Below, in pieces: positions 1 through 7,860 of a stretch of 20,231 nucleotides of DNA. How positions within the stretch are numbered: the stretch's first letter is position 1; each line of letters opens with the position of its first letter. Position numbers and translations under genes: made by a program. The notes under the pieces were generated by a model. The model was not told the DNA's origin, did not search any database, and saw only the letters and a list, made by a program, of their open reading frames with translations. Source of the stretch: DATAEK01 sp036258055 (GTDB taxonomy: Bacteria; Acidobacteriota; Vicinamibacteria; Vicinamibacterales; 2-12-FULL-66-21); assembly GCA_036258055.1 (NCBI GenBank), contig DATAEK010000071.1, forward strand, positions 1 through 20,231, read 5' to 3'.

Positions 1-2079
1 CGGCGGACGCTCGCGCCGCTCGTGCAGAACGCGAAGCCGGATTCGATTCTGTCGCTCCGTGTGCTGGATCCGGCGATGGGCAGTGGCGCCTTTCTGGTCG
101 CCGCGTGCCGCTACCTCGCCGGCGCCTATGAAATCGCGGTCGTTCGCGAGAGCGGTCTCTCGCCGTCGGACATCAGCGAAGCCGATCGCGCCGGTTTTCG
201 GCGGTGCGTCGCGCAACGATGTCTTTACGGCGTCGATATCAACCCGATGGCCGTGCAGCTCGCGCGGCTGTCGTTGTGGCTGGCCACGCTCGCGGCCGAC
301 CGTCCACTCACCTTCCTCGACCACCACCTGCGCACGGGAAACAGCCTGGTGGGAGCGACCTTCGCTGACGTCGCGCGTCAGCCACCTCCGGGGCGGCGTG
401 CCTCGCGAGTGCAGTCAGCAGCGATGCCGCTCTTTGCTGAGATGTCTGATGCTGACATCGGGATCGCCATCGGCATTCGGCAGGCGATCGCCACCGAGCC
501 GGGCGACACGCTCGATCAGGTGCGCGCGAAGGAGCGCGCGCTGGCTTCGCTGCACGATGCCGGATCGATGCTCGAGAAATGGACCCGCGTCTTCGACCTC
601 TGGTGCTCAGGCTGGTTTCAAGCCGGCGAAGAGCGCGTAGCGCTCCGTACGGCTTTCTCGTCGCTCGTCGACGAGATCCTGACGGGACGAAGCGGGCTCA
701 ATGCCGGCCTCGCGGCGCGGCTGTTGGGCCGCTCGCACGCAGTCGCGGCGGATCAGCGCTTCTTTCACTGGGAGCTCGAGTTTCCCGAAGTCTTCAGCGC
801 GACGGATGGTTCGCCGCTCTCAGCCCGCGGATTCGATGCGGTGATCGGCAATCCACCGTGGGACACGCTTCGCGGCGATCTCGGCGACCAGGCGCGTCGC
901 GACCAGGCACGCCGAGCGGCCTCATCGCTGTCGGACTTCGCTCGTGGATCCGGCACGTATGCCTTGCAGTCCGAAGGTCACGCCAATCTCTATCAGTTGT
1001 TTCTGGAACGGGTGCTGTCGCTGGTCCATGCGAACGGCCGACTTGGGCTCGTGCTGCCTTCGGGCTTCGCCGTCGATCACGGATCCGCAGCTCTCCGGCG
1101 GGCAGTCCTCGATCGCGCCCACATCGATACGCTCATCGGGATCGAGAACCGTGACGGCGTGTTCCCCATCCATCGCGGCCTGAAGTTCCTGATGGTGACC
1201 GCGACCACCGGCCGCCGCACGACAGTCCTGCCGTGCCGATTCGGCGTGCGTCGAACCGAGGTTTTCGAGCAGCTTCCTGACGTCGGCCCGGATCCGGCCG
1301 CCGTACCGATCCCAACGCCGCTGGTCGAGCGGATCAGCGGTCCCGGGCTGGCTATTCCGGAGCTGCGAACCCGTGACGACCTCGACGTCGCGACGCAGAT
1401 CGCGCTCAAGATTCCGGCACTCGAGGACATCTCCGGGTGGCACGTGCACTTCGGACGAGAGTTGAACGTGACCGAGGATCGCCGCCACTTCACTGCCGAT
1501 CGCGGGCTTCCGGTGATCGAGGGCAAGCATGTCCGACCGTTCGAGGTCGCTGCCGCGTCGGCGCGTTTTCGAATCACGCCGGAACGAGCGAACCGGCTGC
1601 CGCCCGCGCGCGGCGCGATGGCGCGCGCGAGGCTCGCGTATCGCGACGTGGCGTCCGCCTCCAATCGACTCACGCTCATTGCCGCGATCGTCCCTGCGAG
1701 AGTCCTGACCACCCACACGTTGTTCTGCCTGAAGGACGATCTCGATGCCGATTCCCAGCACGTGCTCTGTGGCCTCTTCAACAGCTTCGTCGCAAACTAC
1801 CTCGTACGGCTGCGTGTTGGTACACACGTGACCACGGCCATCATCGGCCGCCTTCCGGTGCCACGACCCGCTCGCGACGCGCCGGAGTTCAGCGAGATGT
1901 GCGCGCTTTCCCGCACACTTCATCGGGAGCCCTCCGATCGCAAGACCTTTGCACGTCTTCACGTGCTCGCCGCGACGATGTACGGTATCTCGCACGATCA
2001 ACTGCGGCACATAGTGGACACGTTTCCACTGATTCCGGCCGCAGAACGCGCGGCGGTGATGTCGGGCTTTGCGATATAG
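1..2079 (+). CDS. Eco57I-type N6-adenine DNA methyltransferase, 5'-truncated
   Basis: The reading frame is already open at base 1 and ends at TAG 2077-2079, so the start codon lies outside the window. Seen directly: the AdoMet-binding motif I DPAMGSGAF (from base 67), a second conserved block YGVDINPMAVQLARLSLWLA, FHWELEFPEVF, and the catalytic motif IV IGNPPW (NPPW from base 850). These define an amino-methyltransferase that methylates adenine N6. The C-terminal third, with IEGKHVRPF and a closing region VTTAIIGRLPVPRP, looks like the target-recognition part of Eco57I/TaqI-like enzymes. Such proteins act in type IIG restriction-modification, or as methylases in BREX/DISARM-type defence. Which applies cannot be told, because the N-terminal half and the upstream genes are missing. 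No restriction or specificity partner follows downstream; the next gene is respiratory. The family call is firm and the system assignment is open. Confidence 0.88.
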   Translation, partial: RRTLAPLVQNAKPDSILSLRVLDPAMGSGAFLVAACRYLAGAYEIAVVRESGLSPSDISEADRAGFRRCVAQRCLYGVDINPMAVQLARLSLWLATLAADRPLTFLDHHLRTGNSLVGATFADVARQPPPGRRASRVQSAAMPLFAEMSDADIGIAIGIRQAIATEPGDTLDQVRAKERALASLHDAGSMLEKWTRVFDLWCSGWFQAGEERVALRTAFSSLVDEILTGRSGLNAGLAARLLGRSHAVAADQRFFHWELEFPEVFSATDGSPLSARGFDAVIGNPPWDTLRGDLGDQARRDQARRAASSLSDFARGSGTYALQSEGHANLYQLFLERVLSLVHANGRLGLVLPSGFAVDHGSAALRRAVLDRAHIDTLIGIENRDGVFPIHRGLKFLMVTATTGRRTTVLPCRFGVRRTEVFEQLPDVGPDPAAVPIPTPLVERISGPGLAIPELRTRDDLDVATQIALKIPALEDISGWHVHFGRELNVTEDRRHFTADRGLPVIEGKHVRPFEVAAASARFRITPERANRLPPARGAMARARLAYRDVASASNRLTLIAAIVPARVLTTHTLFCLKDDLDADSQHVLCGLFNSFVANYLVRLRVGTHVTTAIIGRLPVPRPARDAPEFSEMCALSRTLHREPSDRKTFARLHVLAATMYGISHDQLRHIVDTFPLIPAAERAAVMSGFAI

Positions 2080-2080
2080 T
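2075..2080 (+). promoter_or_regulatory. Candidate -10 element for the FeS-NrfD/molybdoenzyme operon
   Basis: TATAGT overlaps the TAG stop of the methyltransferase and lies 14 bases before the ATG at 2095. It matches the sigma-70 -10 consensus at 5 of 6 positions. No good -35 is visible 16-18 bases upstream, and there is no Shine-Dalgarno sequence before the ATG. If used, the transcript would have a leader of only about 8 bases. Prediction by eye only. Confidence 0.35.
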
Positions 2081-2094
2081 CTGCCGATCGCTTC

Positions 2095-3618
2095 ATGGCG
2101 AATTACGGGTTTGTCATAGACCTTCGCAAATGTATCGGCTGCCATGCGTGCACCATCGCGTGCAAGGCTGAGCATCAAATCCCTGTCGGCGTCAACCGCT
2201 GCTGGGTGAAAACGGTCGAGAAAGGCGCCTTCCCGGATACCCGCCGGTTCTTTTTCCCGGTTCTCTGCAACCAGTGCGTCGACGCGCCGTGCGTCCGTAT
2301 CTGCCCGACCAACTCGCTCTTCAAACGCCGCGACGGCATCGTCGATTTGAACGGCGAGTCGTGCATCGGCTGCCGGGCGTGCATGGAGGCGTGTCCGTAC
2401 GACCAGCTCTTCATCGACCCCAACACCCGCACCGCCGAGAAGTGCAACTTCTGCGCGAATCGTGTCGAGAACAAGCTGCTCCCGGCGTGCGTCAGCGTCT
2501 GCCCGACCGAATGTCGCATCTTCGGAGACCTGGACGACATGTCGAGCCAGGTTGCGCAGATCGTGCAGCGCGAAGCGTTCACCGTACGAAAGCCGGAGAA
2601 AGGCACCGGGCCCAAGGTGTTCTACCTCGCCGCCGAAGAGAGCGCCATTCGTCCAGAAGTCGCGGTGCGGCCGCTGCTCTTCAAGGAAGGCCAAGTGCAT
2701 CTGCGCCCGATCGGCGCACCGCTGCCGGACCCCGAGGCGCCGGACGCGCCGCGTGTCGACTATGACGTGCCGCATGCGAAGCCGTGGGGCGTCGACATGG
2801 TCCTGTACCTCCTGTTCAAGGCCATTTCGACCGGCGCGATGTTGCTGTCGGCCCTGCTCTGGTGGATGGGGTATGACGGCGTGCTGCCGACGATCGTCGG
2901 GCCCGGCCTGTCGATCCTGTTCATCGGACTCACCGCGGTCGTGCTCGTGATCGATCTCGAACGGCCGGAACGCTTCTATTACATCCTCACCCGATCGAAC
3001 TGGCGCTCGTGGATGGTCTGGGGCGCGTGGTTTCTGGCCGGTCACGGGCTGCTCAGCACGGTCTGGCTCGCTGCAGGCTGGTTCGGGACGGAGAGCATCC
3101 TCGACGTCCTGGTCTGGCCCGTGGCCATCGTCTCGCTGCTCGCCACGGCGTACACCGGCTTTCTGTTCGCGCAGGGACTCGCCCGCGATCTCTGGCAGGG
3201 ACCGTCGGCTGCGATCGATCTCGTCGCGCAGTCGTGCGCTGCCGGTTCAGCCGCTCTCCTGCTCGTCGCCGTGTTGGGCGGCCGGGACATGGCCGACACG
3301 GTTCCGCTTCTGGGATCGGTGCTCGTGTGCTCGCTCATCGCGCATCTGGTGATCCTCGCCTTCGAGCACCTGCTCGCGCCGAGCCCGACGCGCCACCACG
3401 AGCTCGCCGTGCAGACCATCCGCCGCGGGGCCTATGCACCCCTCTTCTGGTGGCTGGCAATCGGAGCGGGCGGGATCGTACCGCTCGTTCTGTTATTGAC
3501 CGTCGGGGCGGCTACGAGCGTGGCCGTCACCTCGGCGGCGACGCTCCTCGCACTCGCCGGCGGCGCCGCGTGGGAATACATCTGGGTGGAGGCCGGCCAG
3601 AGCGTGCCGCTGTCGTAA
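2095..3618 (+). CDS. Fused four-cluster ferredoxin and NrfD-type quinone-reactive membrane anchor (SoeB-SoeC-like fusion)
   Basis: The protein has 507 residues. Residues 1-170 are a DmsB/PsrB-type ferredoxin with 16 cysteines in four clusters: C13/16/19/23, C58/61/66/70, C90/93/96/100 and C117/120/132/136. A linker follows, and residues about 228-507 carry about eight hydrophobic helices of the NrfD/PsrC type, including the family block DLERPERFYYILTRSNWRSW. In most relatives these are two separate proteins; here they are one chain with no stop between. There is no signal peptide, so the ferredoxin part should lie in the cytoplasm. Its role would be to pass electrons between the molybdoenzyme encoded 3 bases downstream and the membrane quinone pool. 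The start is the ATG just after the upstream methyltransferase, with the first cysteine motif right behind it. The domain call is firm; the sulfite-specific role is inferred from the gene neighbourhood. Confidence 0.85.
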   Translation: MANYGFVIDLRKCIGCHACTIACKAEHQIPVGVNRCWVKTVEKGAFPDTRRFFFPVLCNQCVDAPCVRICPTNSLFKRRDGIVDLNGESCIGCRACMEACPYDQLFIDPNTRTAEKCNFCANRVENKLLPACVSVCPTECRIFGDLDDMSSQVAQIVQREAFTVRKPEKGTGPKVFYLAAEESAIRPEVAVRPLLFKEGQVHLRPIGAPLPDPEAPDAPRVDYDVPHAKPWGVDMVLYLLFKAISTGAMLLSALLWWMGYDGVLPTIVGPGLSILFIGLTAVVLVIDLERPERFYYILTRSNWRSWMVWGAWFLAGHGLLSTVWLAAGWFGTESILDVLVWPVAIVSLLATAYTGFLFAQGLARDLWQGPSAAIDLVAQSCAAGSAALLLVAVLGGRDMADTVPLLGSVLVCSLIAHLVILAFEHLLAPSPTRHHELAVQTIRRGAYAPLFWWLAIGAGGIVPLVLLLTVGAATSVAVTSAATLLALAGGAAWEYIWVEAGQSVPLS

Positions 3619-3621
3619 ACC

Positions 3622-6393
3622 ATGGCCGATTCCTTTCGCTCGCATCCCGATCCGTCCGAATGGGACAACTACGTGGACTATGAGTCCACGAGCTGGCCGC
3701 GCAAAGAGCGCCGCCGCTACTGGATCATTCCGAGCATCTGCTTCAACTGTGAGTCGGCCTGCGGGATCCTCGCCTACGTGGATCAGGAGACGCTCGAGGT
3801 CCGCAAGATCGAGGGCAATCCCGTCCATCCAGGGAGCCGCGGACGCACGTGTGCCAAAGGCGTCGTGACGCCGAATCAGCTCGAGGATCCCGATCGAATC
3901 CTCTTTCCGCTTCGACGGAAGGGTGAGCGCGGCGAAGGACGATGGGAGCAGGTCTCGTGGAACGAAGCGCTGGAGGACATCGGCAGCCGGATCCGGCGCG
4001 CCATCGTCGAAGGCCGGCGTCATGAGCTGATGTACCACGTCGGCCGCCCCGGCGAGGACGGCTACGCGAATCGCGTACTGCAGGCCTGGGGCGTCGACGG
4101 TCACAACAGCCACACCAACGTCTGTTCGTCGTCGGCGCGGCTCGGCCACTTTCTCTGGTGCGGCGCCGATCGGCCGTCACCGGACTACGCCAACGCGCAG
4201 ACCATCCTGCTGCTGTCGTCGCATCTCGAGACCGGACACTACTTCAACCCACACGCCCAGCGGATCATCGAGTCGACGTCCAAGGGCGGGACCCTCATCG
4301 TGATCGACCCGAGGCTGTCCAACACGTCGGCCAAGGCTGACATGTGGCTGCCCGCGTACTCGGGAACTGAAGGCGCGCTGCTTCTCGCGATCGCGCGCAT
4401 CCTGCTCGAGGAGGAGCTCTTCAACCGTGAGTTCGTGCGCAAGTGGGTGAACTGGCGCGCATATCTGACTGCGGAACGTCCGGAACTGCCGGTGACGTTC
4501 GACGCCTTCGTGAGCGCACTGAAAGAGCTCTACGCGCGCTTCACGCCAGAGTACGCCGAGGCCGAGACCGGCGTCCCGGCGGCGCGCATCGTCGAGGCCG
4601 CACGCGCCATCGGCCGTGCCGGAACCCGTTTCGCCACACACAACTGGCGGGCCGCGGCGTCGGGCAATCTCTGGGGCTGGCAGATCACGCGCTGCCTCTA
4701 CCTGCTCGTCGTGCTCACGGGCTCGATCGGCACCGTTGGCGGCGTCAACATGCACGTGACGAACAAGTTCGTCCCGAAGCATCCCAATCCTCCGCCGCCG
4801 CCGGAATTCTGGAACGAGCTGCTGTTTCCGCGCGAGTTCCCGCTCGCCTTCTTCGAAATGAGCTTCCTGCTGCCGCACTTTCTCAAGGAGGGCCGCGGCA
4901 AGCTCGACGTGTACTTCACGCGCGTCTATAACCCGCTCTGGACCAACCCCGATGGCTTCTCGTGGATGGAGGTCCTCCAGGATCGCGACAAGATCGGACT
5001 CCACGTCGCGCTCACGCCGACGTGGAGCGAGACCGCGTGGTTCGCCGACTACATCCTGCCGATGGGGCTCGGCACCGAACGCCACGACACGATGAGCCAG
5101 GAGACGCACGCGGGCCAGTGGCTGGGATTCCGGCAGCCGGTCGTCCGTGTCGCGCGGGCGAAACGCGGCGAGCAGATCTCGGCGACCTACGAATCGAATC
5201 CCGGAGAAGTCTGGGAGGAGAGCGAGTTCTGGATCGCCCTCAGCTGGAAGATCGATCCCGACGGCTCGCTCGGCATCCGGAAGTTCTTCGAATCGCCCGT
5301 CAGGCCAGGCCAGCCGATCACGATGGACGAGTACTACGGTTGGATCTTCGAGCGATCCGTCCCGGGCCTGCCTGAAGCGGCGGCGAAGGAGCAGCTCACG
5401 CCGCTCGAATACATGCGCAAGTACGGCGTCTTCCAGGTGTCGAGCCGTGCCTACAGCCGTGGGTTCGAGCGCACGCTCGAAGCCAGTGAGCTTGCAGAGA
5501 CGACAACGGATGAGGGTGGCCGGATCCTGAAAAACGGCATGGCCGTGGGCATCATGAACGACGGCGTCGCGTGTGCCGGGTTCAACACCCCGTCGCGCCT
5601 CCTCGAGTTCTATTCGGACACGATGGTGACCTGGGGCTGGGCCGAGCATGCGGTTCCGCAGTACGTCACGGGACACGTGCACTGGCGCGACCTTCGACGC
5701 GCGGAAGGGGAGTTCGATCTGCTGCCGAACTTCCGGCTGCCGACCCTGATCCACACGCGCTCGCCCGTCAAGTGGCTGTACGAAATCTCGCACGACAACC
5801 CGCTCTGGATCTCGACCGAGGATGCGGGACGGCTGCGGATCGCGACGGGAGATCTCGTCAAAGTCAGGACCCGGATCGGCCATTTCGTGACCCGCGCGTG
5901 GGTGACCGAAGGCATCAGGCCCGGCGTACTGGCCATGTCGCATCATCTCGGGCGATGGCGGCTGCAGGAGGATTCTGGCGGTTCACGTACCGCATCCTCT
6001 CTCGTGCGGATCGCGCGCGAAGGCAACGGCCGCTACGTGATGAAGCAGGTGCACGGCGCCCAGCCATTCAAGAGCGAGGATCCGGATAGCGGTCGGATCT
6101 GGTGGAGCGAAGTCGGCGTGCACCAGAACCTCACGTTCCCGGTCCAACCCGATCCCGTGAGCGGCATGCACTGCTGGCATCAGCGTGTGCACCTCGAGAA
6201 AGCCGGCGCCGGCGATGCGTACGGCGACATCGTGGTCGACACGGAAGAGGCGCACCGCGCTTACAAGGAATGGATGGCGAAGACGCGGCCGGCGCCCGGC
6301 CCTGACGGCCTCCGGCGTCCGCTCTGGTTCGATCGGCCGCTTCGTCCCGTGCGTGCGGCGTACGGCGTGAAGGGCGACCGCGGCGGCACGTAA
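3622..6393 (+). CDS. Molybdopterin-guanine-dinucleotide oxidoreductase, catalytic subunit without Tat signal (SoeA-like)
   Basis: This is a DMSO-reductase-superfamily protein of 923 residues. An N-terminal [4Fe-4S] site is visible as C40-x2-C43-x3-C47 and C77 in GRTCAKG. C168 in HTNVCSSS is the probable molybdenum ligand. Cofactor-domain blocks such as LIVIDPRLSNTSAKAD, GSIGTVGG and the C-terminal molydopterin-binding domain (LRIATGDLVKVRTRIG) are present. The N-terminus is charged, with no twin-arginine motif followed by a hydrophobic stretch. The enzyme is therefore probably cytoplasmic, unlike periplasmic polysulfide, thiosulfate or tetrathionate reductases. It lies 3 bases after the FeS-NrfD gene, so the two form one membrane complex. 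With persulfide dioxygenase, cysteine dioxygenase and TauE nearby, a SoeABC-like sulfite dehydrogenase delivering electrons to quinone is the best guess. Other DMSO-reductase substrates, including formate or other sulfur and arsenic oxyanions, are not excluded. Confidence 0.85.
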   Translation: MADSFRSHPDPSEWDNYVDYESTSWPRKERRRYWIIPSICFNCESACGILAYVDQETLEVRKIEGNPVHPGSRGRTCAKGVVTPNQLEDPDRILFPLRRKGERGEGRWEQVSWNEALEDIGSRIRRAIVEGRRHELMYHVGRPGEDGYANRVLQAWGVDGHNSHTNVCSSSARLGHFLWCGADRPSPDYANAQTILLLSSHLETGHYFNPHAQRIIESTSKGGTLIVIDPRLSNTSAKADMWLPAYSGTEGALLLAIARILLEEELFNREFVRKWVNWRAYLTAERPELPVTFDAFVSALKELYARFTPEYAEAETGVPAARIVEAARAIGRAGTRFATHNWRAAASGNLWGWQITRCLYLLVVLTGSIGTVGGVNMHVTNKFVPKHPNPPPPPEFWNELLFPREFPLAFFEMSFLLPHFLKEGRGKLDVYFTRVYNPLWTNPDGFSWMEVLQDRDKIGLHVALTPTWSETAWFADYILPMGLGTERHDTMSQETHAGQWLGFRQPVVRVARAKRGEQISATYESNPGEVWEESEFWIALSWKIDPDGSLGIRKFFESPVRPGQPITMDEYYGWIFERSVPGLPEAAAKEQLTPLEYMRKYGVFQVSSRAYSRGFERTLEASELAETTTDEGGRILKNGMAVGIMNDGVACAGFNTPSRLLEFYSDTMVTWGWAEHAVPQYVTGHVHWRDLRRAEGEFDLLPNFRLPTLIHTRSPVKWLYEISHDNPLWISTEDAGRLRIATGDLVKVRTRIGHFVTRAWVTEGIRPGVLAMSHHLGRWRLQEDSGGSRTASSLVRIAREGNGRYVMKQVHGAQPFKSEDPDSGRIWWSEVGVHQNLTFPVQPDPVSGMHCWHQRVHLEKAGAGDAYGDIVVDTEEAHRAYKEWMAKTRPAPGPDGLRRPLWFDRPLRPVRAAYGVKGDRGGT

Positions 6394-7463
6394 TGAGCGT
6401 GAACGATCGGACTCCGGTCTGGGCAATCTGGCTGCTCATCGCGTTCGGCGCACTGCAGCCCGTGGCCTGGATCCTCGCGGATGGCCTCCCCCGCCGCCCT
6501 GTGCTCGTCATCATGCTGCTCGCCGTGTGGGTGACGCTGCTGGTGCTGGCCGGGATCGCCACTCATCGAATTGGTCAGCTGTGGGAACGCCTCACGCGGA
6601 ACGAGACCGCACACCAGGCCACGCGGAGCCAGGTCGACCAGCTGCAAACGCAGAACGGGATGCTCGAGATACTCGCGCGGTCGGCCGACGTACCGCTGGC
6701 GTTCCAGGCTTTGGCCTCGCGCCTCGCGCAGCTCGTTCCCTGCGATCGGCTGGGCCTCGCCCTTCTCTCTGAAGAGACGCAGGAGTTTCAGACGTACACC
6801 GCGCGCGTGCAGGGCACCGATCGCGGCCGAAACGCACGCCCCGACGTCGTCTTCAAGATGGAGGGAACGCTCATCGGGCGTGTGGTGCGCTCGCGCGAGC
6901 CGCTCATCATCGACGATGCGCGAACGGCGGCCCCGGACTTTCTGGACGCGAACGTCCTCGTCACGGCTGGATTCCGATCGGTCCTGATCGTGCCGCTCAT
7001 TTCGAAGGACCGCGCGGTCGGCACGCTGAATCTGGTCTCGCGCACGCCGGGCCGCTTCGGTCAGGCGCAAATCTCCGCGCTGCAGCCGATCGCCGAGCTC
7101 CTCGCCGTGGCCTGGGTTGCGCAACAGCTGCAGGTCTCGCTCGGACGGTTCCGCACGATGGAGGCCATGTCCGAACTGACGCTGTCGATTGCCGCCGAGA
7201 TCAACAGTGCACTTCAAACCATCGTGGGCAACTGCGACCTCATCGAACGCCAGTACCCCGACGAGCATCTGCGTCGCGACCTCGCGACGGTGGTCCGTCA
7301 GGCCGAGCGCATCGCCGGGTTGCTCGAAAAGATGCGCAAGGCGGCCGACGAACGATTGCGGTCGAGCATCGGCGCAGTCTCGAAGGACACTGGCACGACT
7401 CGAGATCGCCTTGATTCCGCTACCGGTCTGGGCGATCAGGATGACGTGGATGCGGTCAGATAG
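6393..7463 (+). CDS. Membrane GAF-domain protein with degenerate HisKA segment
   Basis: The ATG overlaps the molybdoenzyme stop by one base (TAATG), so translation is probably coupled. The protein has 356 residues. Two hydrophobic helices lie at about 8-29 and 35-52. A polar, heptad-like linker follows (about 58-88), then a GAF domain (about 92-245) with PCDRLGLALLSEE, IGRVVRSREPLIIDD and RSVLIVPLI. The last part (about 255-315) resembles a histidine-kinase dimerisation domain (IAAEINSALQTIVGNCDLIE). However, the position of the phospho-accepting His before Glu269 is Ala268, and no ATPase domain (N, G1 or G2 box) follows. It therefore cannot be a standard sensor kinase. It may sense a ligand or redox state and modulate the coupled oxidoreductase or a partner kinase; that role is speculation. 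The last 40 residues have no recognisable domain. Confidence 0.72.
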   Translation: MSVNDRTPVWAIWLLIAFGALQPVAWILADGLPRRPVLVIMLLAVWVTLLVLAGIATHRIGQLWERLTRNETAHQATRSQVDQLQTQNGMLEILARSADVPLAFQALASRLAQLVPCDRLGLALLSEETQEFQTYTARVQGTDRGRNARPDVVFKMEGTLIGRVVRSREPLIIDDARTAAPDFLDANVLVTAGFRSVLIVPLISKDRAVGTLNLVSRTPGRFGQAQISALQPIAELLAVAWVAQQLQVSLGRFRTMEAMSELTLSIAAEINSALQTIVGNCDLIERQYPDEHLRRDLATVVRQAERIAGLLEKMRKAADERLRSSIGAVSKDTGTTRDRLDSATGLGDQDDVDAVR

Positions 7464-7479
7464 TTCTGGAGGTTCGGCG

Positions 7480-7519
7480 GGTTCTCAGGTTCTCAGGTTC
7501 TCGGGTTCTCGGGTTCCAA
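7480..7519. repeat. Tandem octamer array GGTTCTCR, five units
   Basis: Five head-to-tail 8-base units lie in perfect phase: GGTTCTCA twice, GGTTCTCG twice, then a decayed GGTTCCAA. The array sits in the 88-base gap between the convergent GAF gene (+) and the DUF1634 gene (-). The same octamer recurs at 17331-17375. No inverted arm is present here, so it is not a simple hairpin terminator. Apart from this array nothing is visible between 7464 and 7551. Confidence 0.85.
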
Positions 7520-7551
7520 GTTGCTAGAACTGACCAACCAGCACCAGCGGT

Positions 7552-7860
7552 CTACGTCGAGGTGATCGCATAGAAGATCGTCACCCCGAGCACCGCGAGG
7601 ACGGCGAGCGTCGTCGCGACGAAGAACCAGTCCCGCATCCGGATGTACTCGACGGCCGAGACGATCACGCGCAGGATTGGCGTCGCCATCAGCACGAAGA
7701 GTCCGATCTTGAGGAGCAGATTCGCTGCCGTCGATGACGGCGCGATGAGCCAGATCAGCAGACCGACACCCAGCGCCGCCGCGCTGATGGTCACGCCGGT
7801 GACGAGCAGGCGGCCGAGCCTGGCTTCGAGTCGCGACAGGCCGTCCTCGGTCGTGCTCAC
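7552..7860 (-). CDS. DUF1634-like small membrane protein
   Basis: The protein has 102 residues, starting at the GTG whose reverse complement is 7858-7860. This GTG overlaps the TGA stop of the TauE gene as GTGA, a usual sign of translational coupling. Three hydrophobic helices are visible, at about 18-40, 47-70 and 78-99, after a short polar N-terminus (STTEDGLSRLEARLG). Size, topology and position directly behind a TauE/SafE permease match the DUF1634 family, which is commonly encoded next to such permeases. No biochemical function is known to me; an accessory role for the permease is the reasonable inference. A longer open frame extends upstream to 8394, but it lies entirely antisense-shifted over the TauE gene and is not used. 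Confidence 0.75.
   Translation of the reverse strand: MSTTEDGLSRLEARLGRLLVTGVTISAAALGVGLLIWLIAPSSTAANLLLKIGLFVLMATPILRVIVSAVEYIRMRDWFFVATTLAVLAVLGVTIFYAITST

Noticed and set aside
922..3045. Long open frame (707 codons) on the minus strand opposite the methyltransferase and FeS-NrfD genes
   Set aside because: Its translation is Arg/Asp/His-rich with no domain, and it spans the junction of two well-supported plus-strand genes. It is a high-GC antisense shadow.
3622..3760. Tat signal peptide on the molybdoenzyme (KERRRYW region)
   Set aside because: The Arg run is followed by WIIPSICFNC, which is too short a hydrophobic stretch and leads directly into the iron-sulfur cysteines; no cleavage site is seen.
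4177..5946. 589-codon open frame on the minus strand inside the molybdoenzyme gene
   Set aside because: It has low-complexity, charged composition and no motif, and lies fully antisense to a conserved catalytic subunit.
6393..7463. Complete sensor histidine kinase
   Set aside because: There is no phospho-accepting His at the HisKA position and no ATP-binding boxes before the stop.
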